DNA of 35,770 bases from Gammaproteobacteria bacterium (GCA_016882265.1 VGVB01000030.1:1-35770), one strand, 5' to 3'; shown: positions 7,644 to 18,505, counted from the stretch's first letter. A program made the numbers and translations. The notes: generated by a model from the sequence alone, not told the origin.

Positions 7644-8314
7644 AGGCAATCAGGAAGATTATCGCCACACTCCCGGCGCTGCTGCTGGCGGGCTGCGCGG
7701 CGACGCAGGTCGAAACCCGCGCCGGGCTGCCGCCGCCGCTGGTCGAGCGCCTGCCGCTGCGGGTCGGCGTCTATTATCCGCGCGAGTTCCGCGAGTATGT
7801 CCACAAGGAGAAGCGCCAGCAGATCGGCTACGAGGTGGCGCTCGGTGCGGCCCATGTGGGCAATCTCGACTGGCTGTTCGCGGCGATGTTCGACAAGGTC
7901 GTGCCGCTCGAGGATGTCGCGCAGGCCGCCGCAATCCGGCCGCCGCTGGCGATGGTGCTCGAGCCGCGCTTCGAGGAGTACTCGTTCCTGACGCCGCGCG
8001 ACGTCGCCGGCGAGGCCTACCTGGTCACGATCCGCTACCTGCTGACGGTCTATGACGGGGCCGGCGCGCGCGTCGACGGCTTCGCCTACACCGGCTACGG
8101 CCGCGAACCCGCCCACGGGCTCAGCGCCAGCGGGCCGTTGCAGGCCGCGACGCAGCGCGCCATGCGGGATGCGGCCGCCAAGGTGGCCGTCGAACTGATG
8201 GAGCAGGATTCCGTGCGGCTGCTGTTGCGCGCCTCGGCCCGGCCGGAGTCGAGCGGGCCGGCCCCGGTGCCGGTACCGGGGCCGCTGCCCGTGCCGTCAC
8301 TGCCGCGGAGCTGA
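7640..8314 (+). CDS. Putative outer-membrane lipoprotein
   Basis: 224 aa, start ATG overlapping the previous stop by 4 bp. The signal sequence MKAIRKIIATLPALLLAGC has a lipobox (LLAGC, lipidated Cys19). The residue after Cys is Ala, not Asp, so Lol sorting to the outer membrane is expected. The mature part is mixed alpha/beta (LRVGVYYPREFREYVH, MVLEPRFEEYSF, RYLLTVYDGAGARVDGFAYTGYG). This resembles the folds of ABC-type-transport/LptE-like accessory lipoproteins, but no family is recognised. The last 25 residues are Pro-rich. It closes the operon and would give the proposed complex an outer-membrane contact. The last 18 bp overlap the convergent gene. Confidence 0.8.
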   Translation: MKAIRKIIATLPALLLAGCAATQVETRAGLPPPLVERLPLRVGVYYPREFREYVHKEKRQQIGYEVALGAAHVGNLDWLFAAMFDKVVPLEDVAQAAAIRPPLAMVLEPRFEEYSFLTPRDVAGEAYLVTIRYLLTVYDGAGARVDGFAYTGYGREPAHGLSASGPLQAATQRAMRDAAAKVAVELMEQDSVRLLLRASARPESSGPAPVPVPGPLPVPSLPRS

Positions 8315-9664
8315 CTCCCCGGCCGGCGTTTCCTCCTCTTCGTACCACTGGGCTGTGAAGTGCACGCCTTCCGTCGCGCGCGGCTCGCCGCCCTCGAAGC
8401 GCGGGCTGTACAAGGCTCGCTCCAGCGCCCGCTGCAACTGGGCGCGCTGGCCGTCGCCCATCTCGCTGCTGACCACGGTGATGTCGCCGGTCGTGCCGTC
8501 GGCCGCCACGGTGAAACTGAACTCGGCGCGCCGCACCAGCACCGCGCCCGCGGGCGACTTGCGGGCGCGCAGCGAGGCCGGCGGCGGCCGGTAGAACACC
8601 TGGCGCGGCAGCGCCAGCGGACCGGGCTGCGGTCGGTCGGCGGTCGCGGCGGTCAGCGTATCCCCCTCGCGGTAGAACGGCAGCGCCTCCGCAGTCCGGC
8701 CCAGCGCCGTCTTCCAGTCACCCATTTCGACCAGCGTTTCGGCCAGCAGCTCGCGCGGCGGGTCGCCGGCGGCACGCAGCGCCGCCAGTGCCTTTTCGAG
8801 CAGTTGTTCGCCGCCACGGTGCGGCCGCAGCAGACCGACATCGACTTCCGTCTGCCGCAGCGTCGGGGCGCCGGTGATCGGATTCACCTCGGCGTTCTCG
8901 AGCAGCGACTCCGGGTCGAGCGTGAATTGCAGGCGGTAGGTCCGCGCGATCGCGAGCATGGCCCGGATCGTGGTCGGGTTCTGCAGGCCGCTCTCCTTCA
9001 TGCTGATGTCGCGTAGCCGCAGATACAGGCTGCGAGCTGCGGCGAATTGCGCCAGCGATTCGTAGAAGCGGGCCAGGCGCGTGACCATCGGCAGCGTGCG
9101 CGGATCGTCGTAGCCGTAGTTCTGCTCGCCGACGCGGAGCGCGTAGATGCGCTCGCGTTCGGCGAGCTGCCAGTTGCCCAGCGCCATCTGCGCGTCGACC
9201 AGCAGCTCGATCAGCGGCATCTGTTCGAGGTTGAACAGGCCGTCCGCGCGGCGACTCACCGCGAGCGCGCGTGCCAGGTGGAGCGCAGCCTCGTCATGCT
9301 GGCCGAGCGCTGCGTGTGCCGTGCCGACTCCGGCCAGCGGGCCGACCAGCCGGCGCGAGGCGATGCCCTGCGTGGTTTCCACGAGGTCCAGCGCCTGGCG
9401 GTAGCTGGCGAGCGCCCCAGCCGGGTCGCCGAGCCTGAGCTGGGTCGCGCCGAGGTTGCCGAGTGCGATCGGCAGTTCGAGCTCGTGTTCGGGCGCGGCG
9501 CCGGTCAGCTCGACGATCGTGCGGGCGAGCGGCAAAGCCTCGGCATATTGACCGCCGGCATACAGCGAGCGGAACTGTTCCCAGGCCTCCTGCCGGGCGT
9601 CGGTATCGGCCGCGCCGGCCAGCAGGCCCGCGGCACCGAGCAGCAATGCGCGCAGCAGGATCAT
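8297..9664 (-). CDS. TPR protein with C-terminal TonB-like domain
   Basis: 455 aa. Start ATG at 9664 with GAGG 6 nt upstream. A signal peptide (MILLRALLLGAAGLLAGAADTDA) is followed by helical TPR-type repeats (residues about 25-350), for example ALGNLGATQLRLGDPAGALASYRQALDL and HAALGQHDEAALHLARAL. Residues about 375-440 (RRAEFSFTVAADGTTGDITVVSSEMG, then ALYSPRFEGGEP and VHFTAQW) match the TonB C-terminal fold. Canonical TonB has an N-terminal TM helix, a Pro-rich linker and this domain; here TPRs replace the linker and there is no stable anchor, so the protein is likely periplasmic. It runs toward the proton-channel operon and overlaps its last gene by 18 bp, and it is coupled to the VanZ gene upstream. 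A link to the channel cluster is possible but unproven. Confidence 0.83.
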   Translation of the reverse strand: MILLRALLLGAAGLLAGAADTDARQEAWEQFRSLYAGGQYAEALPLARTIVELTGAAPEHELELPIALGNLGATQLRLGDPAGALASYRQALDLVETTQGIASRRLVGPLAGVGTAHAALGQHDEAALHLARALAVSRRADGLFNLEQMPLIELLVDAQMALGNWQLAERERIYALRVGEQNYGYDDPRTLPMVTRLARFYESLAQFAAARSLYLRLRDISMKESGLQNPTTIRAMLAIARTYRLQFTLDPESLLENAEVNPITGAPTLRQTEVDVGLLRPHRGGEQLLEKALAALRAAGDPPRELLAETLVEMGDWKTALGRTAEALPFYREGDTLTAATADRPQPGPLALPRQVFYRPPPASLRARKSPAGAVLVRRAEFSFTVAADGTTGDITVVSSEMGDGQRAQLQRALERALYSPRFEGGEPRATEGVHFTAQWYEEEETPAGESAPRQ

Positions 9665-10827
9665 CAGCGACCTCGGCGTGGGCTCTCGAAGACGGCGAGC
9701 AGGCCGCCGGCAGCGACCGCCAGCAACGGATCGGTGATATCGGCCATCTGGGCCGGCAGCCAGGTCTGCAGCAGCTCCACGCCGAACAGCAGGCCGCTGC
9801 CGAGCAGCGTGGCGGCCAGTACCGGCATGCCGCTCCGGGCGAGCAGCCAGACCATGGCCCCGGCGGTGAAGCAGCGTTCGAACATGTCGGCGAGATTGGT
9901 CGCGCGGTAGTGGGTCAGCGACTCACTGAACGGAATCAGCGCCAAAGGTTCCCCGGTCCAGCGGAAATCGAAGGGCGTCAGGCCGGTGACCACGACGGTG
10001 GCCGCCAGCGTGGCTGCGAGCGCGGCGGCGGCCTGCGGCGCAGCCAGCGCCAGCAGCGGCCGGGCCAGCAGCAGCGCAATGGCCATACCGGCGATTTCCG
10101 CCGGGACGAGTTCGAGTGGTGCAAACAGGATCCGACCCGCGAGCACGGCCGCCATCAGAGCCGCCGTCGTCACCAGCGCCCGGCCGGAGCGGGCGATGCC
10201 GGTGCTGATCAGCAGGATCACGAGCCAGGCCAGCGCGTGCCGCAACGTTGCGCCGGGCACCCACCAGTTGCTGGCCCAGAGCGGCCGTACCGAGCTGGTC
10301 AGGCCGGCGAGCGAGAGGTCGGGAGCGAACGGCGCAAGCCGGTGGCCGCCCCAGGCCACCAGCAGCGCGACGGCCACCGGCTGCTGCAGCAGCCGCGCCA
10401 GCGCACCGGAGCGCAGGCGCTGATGCGCAGCGGCCACCAGCATGGCGACGATGGCGCCCGCCGCGGCGCCCGCCGTGTTGAAACACAGATCGGCGAGACT
10501 GGCGACCCGCCGCGTCTCGTACAACTGGCCGAGCTCGATCGCGAAGGCGACCAGCGCGGCGGCGAGCGTCGCCAGCAGGATCGCCAGCGGCCCGCCGAGC
10601 CGCGCGGCCAGCAGCCAGGCGAGGCTCGCACCGAGCGGCAGGTACAGCAGAACATTCGCGGCGATGTCGCTGCGCGTGGTGCGCGCCCAGTCGAGCCGCG
10701 CGACCAGGTCGACGAAGCCGGTCGCGCCGACGTCGGTGAAACGGAACGGGTACAGCGACCCGTAGACGATCAGGAACAGGACGACGGCGTACAGCCAGGC
10801 CGCGGTTCTGGTACTTCCGTCCGCCAT
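9664..10827 (-). CDS. VanZ-family integral membrane protein
   Basis: 387 aa, ATG start. The first 130 residues fit the VanZ-like domain: an N-terminal helix ending in YGSLYPFRF, then DIAANVLLYLPLGASLAWLLA, a helix rich in small residues, ELGQLYETRRVASLADLCFNTAGAAAGA. At least eight further hydrophobic segments follow, and a second VanZ-like ELLQTWLPAQMADITDPLLAVAAGG motif sits near the C-terminus. VanZ confers modest teicoplanin resistance in enterococci, but most proteobacterial homologues are uncharacterised and many sit in exopolysaccharide loci. The stop shares one base with the start of the TPR/TonB-C gene (TGATG), so the two are co-translated. The biochemical role is unknown. Confidence 0.82.
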   Translation of the reverse strand: MADGSTRTAAWLYAVVLFLIVYGSLYPFRFTDVGATGFVDLVARLDWARTTRSDIAANVLLYLPLGASLAWLLAARLGGPLAILLATLAAALVAFAIELGQLYETRRVASLADLCFNTAGAAAGAIVAMLVAAAHQRLRSGALARLLQQPVAVALLVAWGGHRLAPFAPDLSLAGLTSSVRPLWASNWWVPGATLRHALAWLVILLISTGIARSGRALVTTAALMAAVLAGRILFAPLELVPAEIAGMAIALLLARPLLALAAPQAAAALAATLAATVVVTGLTPFDFRWTGEPLALIPFSESLTHYRATNLADMFERCFTAGAMVWLLARSGMPVLAATLLGSGLLFGVELLQTWLPAQMADITDPLLAVAAGGLLAVFESPRRGR

Positions 10828-10891
10828 CGCTCGCCACTTCCGATTCCCTGCCAGCCCGATGGCAGTGTACTAGCGCCGGGTGGCCCGCGCG

Positions 10892-11761
10892 CTACGAAGA
10901 TGGCGGTGAGTGGCGGCCCGGGCCGAGACCCGCCGCACGGCGCAAGGCGGCGATCTCGGCCTCGGTCAGCGCCCGGTGCCGGCCCGCTGGCAGGCGGCCG
11001 AGTCGCAGCGGGCCGATGGCCTGGCGTTCGAGCCGCCGCACCTTGAGGCCGACCCGCGCGAACAGCCGCCGGATCTCGCGGTTCTGGCCCTCGGTGAGCG
11101 TCACGGCGACCTGCGACTGGTCACCCTCGCTGCGATCCTTGCGCTGCCGCAGCACGCGCAGTACTTCGATCCGGGCGCGTTTCGCGCCATCACCCGGAGC
11201 ACGTCCGGCCAACCACAGGCCGCGCCGCAGCTTCTCCACCGTCTCGGGGTTCAGGCGTCCGTGCAGCGTCACCAGGTATTCCTTGGGCACACCGCGGGAC
11301 GGGTGGGTGAGTCGCCAGGCGAGCTCGCCATCGTTGGTCAGCAGCACGAGGCCGGTTGAATCGGCGTCGAGCCGGCCGACCGGATAGACCCGGCTGCCGG
11401 CTGGAATGGCGGCCTGCACCATGCCGACGACGTTGCCTCGCCCCTGCGGATCGCGTGCCGTCGAGATGACACCGCGCGGCTTGTTCAGCATCAGGTACAG
11501 ATAGCGACTGCGCGCGATCGAATCGGGCACCGCACGGACGATGCTGCCGTCGAGCTCGATCAGGTCCTGGCCGGGCCGCACCAGGCAGGGCAGCGCAGTG
11601 ACCCGCCGTCCGTTGACGCGCACGCGCCCGGCGCGGATCGCCAGCTCGCAGTCACGTCTCGAACCGAGTCCGCTCGCGGCGAGGACCTTCTGCAGCCTCT
11701 CGCCGGTTTGGCCGCCCTCGAGGGGCGGTGAGCGGGCACGTTCGAAACGCGGATCGGTCAT
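10892..11761 (-). CDS. rluB: RluB-type 23S rRNA pseudouridine synthase
   Basis: 289 aa, ATG at 11761. An N-terminal S4 RNA-binding domain (residues about 18-75: RLQKVLAASGLGSRRDCELAIRAGRVRVNG) precedes an RsuA/RluB/E/F-type catalytic domain. YLMLNKPRGVIST and YPVGRLDADSTGLVLLTNDG contain the catalytic Asp of the GRLD motif. KEYLV, EGQNREIRRLFARVG and GPLRLGRLPAG complete the family signature. In E. coli RluB modifies U2605 of 23S rRNA; RluE, RluF and RsuA are the close alternatives, and the length and S4 domain favour RluB. The usual scpA-scpB neighbours are absent here. The gene stands alone, with 64 bp to VanZ and a 300-bp gap upstream. Confidence 0.88.
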   Translation of the reverse strand: MTDPRFERARSPPLEGGQTGERLQKVLAASGLGSRRDCELAIRAGRVRVNGRRVTALPCLVRPGQDLIELDGSIVRAVPDSIARSRYLYLMLNKPRGVISTARDPQGRGNVVGMVQAAIPAGSRVYPVGRLDADSTGLVLLTNDGELAWRLTHPSRGVPKEYLVTLHGRLNPETVEKLRRGLWLAGRAPGDGAKRARIEVLRVLRQRKDRSEGDQSQVAVTLTEGQNREIRRLFARVGLKVRRLERQAIGPLRLGRLPAGRHRALTEAEIAALRRAAGLGPGRHSPPSS

Positions 11762-12062
11762 GGCCTGCCGGGCGCGTCGGGATTTCTTACGATTTGGACA
11801 TAATCAGGCGGCCGCGACCTCGAAGTCGGCCCCTAACGAATTGATAGTAAAGGAGCCAGACCAGTCTGGCACGTACTTTGTCTGTGGAAGCGCAGCCAGG
11901 GGATGCGGGCGGGGCCGGTGCTGCAATCCGATGGCGCCTGGTTGGGCCCGGACGAATAACGACAACACAGCCGGATCACCGGCCGATCGACGAACCAAGA
12001 GGGACCTGACCCCGCCGCGAGGCGGGGTTTTTCTTGGCCGATCTGGTGGGCTCAGTGCGGGA
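11762..12062. other. Gap of 301 bp with no convincing protein gene
   Basis: This lies between the rluB start and the HiPIP stop. It contains a short palindrome at 11855-11870 (GCCAGA, CCAG, TCTGGC) and a GGCCG/CGGCC inverted pair near 11812-11835. A GC-rich stretch and a + strand intrinsic terminator at 12010-12032 follow. A 64-codon frame on the - strand (11804-11998) has no recognisable domain. tmRNA, 6S, SRP and RNase P core motifs were looked for and not seen. The right part may encode a small RNA on the + strand; the left part should hold the rluB promoter on the - strand. Confidence 0.5.
12010..12032 (+). terminator. Rho-independent terminator
   Basis: A perfect 7-bp stem, CCCCGCC (12010-12016) with GGCGGGG (12021-12027), closes a GCGA tetraloop and is followed directly by five T and then CTT. 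The T-tract is only on the + strand side, so it ends a rightward transcript. No + strand gene precedes it: the left neighbour rluB reads away and the HiPIP gene reads toward it from the other side. This orientation is the main evidence for an unannotated transcript in the gap. Confidence 0.75.
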
Positions 12063-12404
12063 TCAGAGCGTGGTGCCGGGCTTCTGGACCCAGACCTTGC
12101 ACCAGCCCTGCGCCTTCACCAGCTTGCCCGGGAACATGTTGCAGGTGCCCTCGCCGCCGGCACCGGCGGTGTACTGGATGCAGTTAGCGCAGATCTGGCC
12201 CTTCTTGTAGGTCGGGTTGGCGGCGGCATCAACCTTCTTGACGTCGTGCAGGTAGGCGAGCGCCTTGGCGGCCGGGTCGTCCTCCGAAATCAGCACTGGG
12301 GCCGCGGCAGCTTCGCGGGCAACCAGTGCGGCGGCCGGCACCGCGGCCAGGCCGGTGAGCGCGCTCTGCAGCAGGCGGCGGCGCGAAATCAATGAATCGT
12401 TCAT
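12063..12404 (-). CDS. High-potential iron-sulfur protein (HiPIP), Tat-exported
   Basis: 113 aa. I start at the ATG at 12404 (MNDSLISRRRLLQ) because it follows GAGGAG by 10 nt and begins directly with a Tat signal (SRRRLLQSALTGLAAVPAAALVAREAAA). An upstream ATG at 12479 would add 25 unlikely residues. The mature part has the four HiPIP cysteines in order: CANC, GEGTC and GWC, with the aromatic IQY after the second Cys. HiPIPs hold one [4Fe-4S]2+/3+ cluster and carry electrons in the periplasm, typically between the bc1 complex and a reaction centre or terminal oxidase. They occur mainly in purple bacteria and other proteobacteria, which supports the taxonomic guess. Its electron partners are not in the window. 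Confidence 0.92.
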   Translation of the reverse strand: MNDSLISRRRLLQSALTGLAAVPAAALVAREAAAAPVLISEDDPAAKALAYLHDVKKVDAAANPTYKKGQICANCIQYTAGAGGEGTCNMFPGKLVKAQGWCKVWVQKPGTTL

Positions 12405-12536
12405 CTCTCGCAGACTCCTCGGGGAATTGGGATTCGGAACGGGCCGCGCATGATCCATGCCGGCGGCCGTTGCCGCCATTGTGACAATTCCGGATGAACG
12501 GCGCGTGGTTCGTTCAGCCTTTGTTAAACTGCCGCC

Positions 12537-12856
<320 letters not shown>

Positions 12857-12990
12857 CCTCCGGCGGACCTCCGCTCGTCGCTGTTGCACAATGGCAACAA
12901 TCAGCCGGGTTGCGGAGAGTACGCGTTGCAGCGAAACTATGCAGCGTCCCGGGCGCCTCATGGCGCCCATCCCGTACTAAGGAGACGATC

Positions 12991-15390
<2,400 letters not shown>

Positions 15391-15450
15391 AAAAGGGGAC
15401 GCTTCCCTTTTTCGCCGGGGACGCTTCCGCAAAGGGAAGCGTCCCCTTTA
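15391..15450. repeat. REP/BIME-like palindromic repeat
   Basis: The two arms are 15392-15410 (AAAGGGGACGCTTCCCTTT) and 15431-15449, an exact reverse complement over 19 nt. The 20-nt spacer contains a third partial copy (GGGGACGCTTCC at 15417-15428). Each arm is itself near-palindromic (GGGGACGCTTCCC). This is the layout of a REP doublet, mobilised in other genomes by RAYT transposases, none of which is in the window. It begins directly after the receptor stop, ends 11 nt before the ATPase start, and includes short T runs, so it could also end receptor transcription. Confidence 0.75.
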
Positions 15451-15460
15451 TTCTGGTGCG

Positions 15461-18133
15461 ATGGACATCCGGAGGCCGCATGCGCTGCCGGTCGCGGAGG
15501 TGCTGCGCCAGTTTGGCAGCCGCTGCGATGGGCTGAGGCGCGACGAGGCGGCGCGGTGCCTCGCGGAGGTCGGCCCGAATCGTTTGCCGGAGCCGCCACG
15601 GGACCCTGCGTTCCGGCGCTTCCTGCGGCAATTCCACAACCTGCTGATCTACATCCTGCTGGCGGCGGCGTTGCTCACGGCGCTGCTCGCGCACTGGGTC
15701 GACACCGGCGTGATCGTCGCCATCGTGCTGATCAACGCGGCGATCGGCTTCGTCCAAGAGGGCAAGGCTGAGCAGGCGCTGGCCAGCATCCGGCGGATGC
15801 TGGAGCTGCGCGCGCAGGTGCGCCGCGATGGCGAATGGTCCGAGCTCAAGGCGGCGGAACTGGTACCCGGCGACGTCGTGCGGCTGCGCTCCGGCGACCG
15901 CGTGCCGGCCGACTTGCGGCTGTTCGAGGCGGTCCAGCTCGAGGTCGAGGAATCGGCGCTGACCGGCGAATCCGAGCCGGCGCGCAAGGACACGGAGCCG
16001 ACCGGCGCGGACAGCGGTGTCGGCGACCGGCACGGCATGGTGCACGCCGGCACGCTGGTCGTGTCCGGGCGCGGCGTCGGTGTCGTGACTTCGACCGGTG
16101 TCGCGACCGAGCTCGGGCGCATCAGCCGGCTGGCCGCGGAAGTCCGGGATCTCGAGACGCCGCTGACCCGGCAGATGAACCGGTTCAGCCGGCTGCTTGC
16201 GCTGGCGGTCGTGGCGGCGTCGGTGCTGCTGTTCGGGCTTGGTGCGCTGCTGCACGAGTACCGGCTGCCCGAGCTGCTGTTCGCCGCGATCGGCTTTGCC
16301 GTGGCCGTGATTCCCGAGGGCCTGCCGGCGATCCTGACCATCACGCTCGCGCTCGGTGTGCAGCGCATGGCCCGGCACCGTGCGATCACTCGACGCCTCC
16401 ATGCGGTTGAGACGCTCGGATCGGTCACGGTCATCTGCGCCGACAAGACCGGCACGCTGACCTGTAATGCGATGACCGCGCGGCGGCTGGTCACCGCCGC
16501 GGGCCGCTATGAGGTTTCGGGTAGTGGCTTTGCGCCGGCCGGTCAGGTGACCAGCGGGGGAGCGCCGGCGCCACTCGACCAGCATCCCGACCTGCAGGCG
16601 CTGATCGAGACGCTGGCCGTGGCCAACGACGCGGAAATCCGCGGCGCCGATGGCGAGTGGCTGGTCACCGGCCAGCCCACGGAAGGCGCGCTGCGCGCAT
16701 TGGCCGGCAAGGCCGGTTTCGATGACGCCGGTTACACGCGGGTGGCCGCGCTGCCGTTCGAGTCCGGCACGCGCTGCATGGCCACGCTGAATCGCCGGCC
16801 GGGCGGCGGTGCGCGGATCCTGGTCAAGGGTGCACCGGACCGGCTGCTGGCATTCTGCCGGCGCCAGTACAGCGCTGGCGGCGGCAGCGCCGCGCTCGAC
16901 CGCGATTTCTGGGAGCTGCTGCTTCGGGAACTCGGCGGCCAGGGCCTGCGCGTACTGGCGGCCGCGGCGCGCGACGTGGATCCCGACCAGTGGTGGCTCG
17001 CGCCGCAGGATCTCACTCACGGGCTGGTGTTCCTCGGTCTGGTCGGCATCCACGATCCGCCCCGACCCGAGGCGGCGGCGGCGATCCGCGCCTGCCGCAC
17101 CGCCGGCATCCGCGTCAAGATGATCACGGGCGATCACCTCGATACGGCGCGGGCCATCGCCCATGAACTCGGCATCGACGACCGGCAGGCCGTCACCGGC
17201 GCCGAACTCGAGTCCGCAGCGGAGTCGGAACTGCGGCGCATCGCCCGCGACTGCGACGTCTTTGCCCGCACCAGTCCCGAGCACAAGCTGCGCCTGATGC
17301 AGGCGCTGCAGGCCAGCGGCGAGATCGTGGCGATGACCGGCGATGGCATCAACGACGCGCCGGCGCTGCGCCGCGCCGACGTCGGCATCGCGATGGGGGT
17401 CAGGGGCACGGAGGCGACCCGGGAAGCCGCCGACCTCGTGCTCGCCGACGACAACTTCGCCACGATCGCGCGCGCGGTGGCGGAGGGCCGCACGATCTGT
17501 GACAACCTGCGCAAGGCCATCGTGTTCATCCTGCCGACCAACGGCGCCGAAGGCCTGGTGATGCTGGCGGCGGTCGCGTTCGGCCTGGTGCTGCCGCTGA
17601 CGCCGGTGCAGATCCTGTGGGTCAACACCGTCACCGCCGTCACCCTCGACCTCGCGCTCGCGTTCGAGCCGGCCGAGCCGGACGTGATGCGCCGTCCGCC
17701 GCGGCCGCCCGCGGCGCCGATCCTCGATGCGGTCCTGCTGTGGCGCATCGCGCTGGTGTCGCTGCTGGTCGGCGGCGCGACGCTCGGACTGTTCCTGCTC
17801 GGCCGGCGGCTCGGCCTGACGCTGCCGGAGGCCCGCACGCTGGCCGTGAATACACTGGTCGCCGGCGAACTGTTCTATCTGTTCAACATACGGGCGCTGA
17901 GCGAGTCCGTCCTGCAGCCGGCCGTGCTGCTGCGCAACCCGTTGGCGTGGCTGGCGGTGAGCGCCCTCGTCGTGCTGCAACTGCTGTTCGTGTATGCGCC
18001 CTGCATGCAGCGCTGGTTCGGGACGGCACCGCTCGCGCCGGCGACCTGGCTGCTGCCGGCCGGCGTCGGCCTGGTCGTGCTGCTGGTCGTCGAGGGTGAG
18101 AAGGCGCTGCGCCGGCGGCGCGCACTGCGCTGA
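15461..18133 (+). CDS. P2-type cation-transporting ATPase
   Basis: 890 aa, ATG start. Domains in order: N-terminal cation-ATPase domain (about 1-70); TM1-2 (IYILLAAALLTALLAHW and VIVAIVLINAAIGFVQE); actuator domain with LTGESEP; TM3-4 with PEGLPAILTITLALGVQRMA; phosphorylation loop DKTGTLT (Asp328); nucleotide domain with KGAPDRLL; MITGDHLDTA; TGDGINDAPAL; six C-terminal TM helices, with NTVTAVTLDLALAFEP in M6. The PEGL motif in M4 and the P2 length fit Ca2+/Mn2+- or Na+-type pumps rather than the heavy-metal P1B type (no CPC motif or metal-binding N-terminus). The ion cannot be decided from sequence alone. There is no clear SD; the REP element lies immediately upstream. It is convergent with the regulator gene. 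Confidence 0.92.
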   Translation: MDIRRPHALPVAEVLRQFGSRCDGLRRDEAARCLAEVGPNRLPEPPRDPAFRRFLRQFHNLLIYILLAAALLTALLAHWVDTGVIVAIVLINAAIGFVQEGKAEQALASIRRMLELRAQVRRDGEWSELKAAELVPGDVVRLRSGDRVPADLRLFEAVQLEVEESALTGESEPARKDTEPTGADSGVGDRHGMVHAGTLVVSGRGVGVVTSTGVATELGRISRLAAEVRDLETPLTRQMNRFSRLLALAVVAASVLLFGLGALLHEYRLPELLFAAIGFAVAVIPEGLPAILTITLALGVQRMARHRAITRRLHAVETLGSVTVICADKTGTLTCNAMTARRLVTAAGRYEVSGSGFAPAGQVTSGGAPAPLDQHPDLQALIETLAVANDAEIRGADGEWLVTGQPTEGALRALAGKAGFDDAGYTRVAALPFESGTRCMATLNRRPGGGARILVKGAPDRLLAFCRRQYSAGGGSAALDRDFWELLLRELGGQGLRVLAAAARDVDPDQWWLAPQDLTHGLVFLGLVGIHDPPRPEAAAAIRACRTAGIRVKMITGDHLDTARAIAHELGIDDRQAVTGAELESAAESELRRIARDCDVFARTSPEHKLRLMQALQASGEIVAMTGDGINDAPALRRADVGIAMGVRGTEATREAADLVLADDNFATIARAVAEGRTICDNLRKAIVFILPTNGAEGLVMLAAVAFGLVLPLTPVQILWVNTVTAVTLDLALAFEPAEPDVMRRPPRPPAAPILDAVLLWRIALVSLLVGGATLGLFLLGRRLGLTLPEARTLAVNTLVAGELFYLFNIRALSESVLQPAVLLRNPLAWLAVSALVVLQLLFVYAPCMQRWFGTAPLAPATWLLPAGVGLVVLLVVEGEKALRRRRALR

Positions 18134-18148
18134 CGCGGGCGTCAGGCC

Positions 18149-18499
18149 TCAGCGCGCGCAGAAGACGTCGTGCAGCGTCGTCAGTACCCGGCGCACGTCG
18201 CCGGCCGGCACTGCGTAACGGATCGTCTGACCCCGGCGGGCGGTCGTCACCAGCCCGGCCGCGCGCAGCACCGCGAGATGCTGCGACAGCGCCGACTGGC
18301 TGAGGTCCACCTCGGCGTTCAGCTCCCCGACCGACAGCGGCCGCTCGACCAGCGTGCACAGGATACACAGGCGCTGCTCGTTGGCCAGTGCCTTGAGAAA
18401 GGCGGCGGCGGTACCGGCGCGCCGGCGCATCGCCCGGGCCGCCGGCGCGGGCAGCGCTGCGGCGGCGCGGCTGTCGGCTCGAGGGCGACGGCTGTTCAT
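18149..18499 (-). CDS. ArsR-family repressor, BigR/SqrR type (persulfide-sensing)
   Basis: 116 aa. The winged-helix core starts near residue 32 (FLKALANEQRLCILCTL), with recognition helix SQSALSQHLAVLRAAGLV and wing RRGQTIRYAV. Cys48 (ILC) and Cys114 (DVFC) are 66 residues apart, the spacing of the reactive pair Cys42/Cys108 of Xylella BigR, which forms a tri- or tetrasulfide link on sulfide stress. Cys45 is additional. The first 24 residues are Arg/Ala-rich and not part of the usual family, and Met24 is an alternative start. The promoter places +1 at the ATG of 18499, so the long form may be read from a leaderless mRNA. It is divergent from the DUF2892/RND operon, which it probably represses along with itself. 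Confidence 0.88.
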   Translation of the reverse strand: MNSRRPRADSRAAAALPAPAARAMRRRAGTAAAFLKALANEQRLCILCTLVERPLSVGELNAEVDLSQSALSQHLAVLRAAGLVTTARRGQTIRYAVPAGDVRRVLTTLHDVFCAR

Positions 18500-18505
18500 G
18501 CTGGC

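Noticed and set aside
11804..11998. 64-codon - strand frame in the gap before rluB
   Set aside because: No domain, no SD and odd composition; kept only as part of the gap description.
11762..12036. tmRNA, 6S RNA, SRP RNA or RNase P RNA in the gap
   Set aside because: None of the conserved core sequences was found on either strand.
12882..12899. TGTTGC-ACAATG-GCAACA dyad as a terminator of the tRNA
   Set aside because: Stem is only 6 bp and no T-tract follows; it could be an operator, but nothing supports that.
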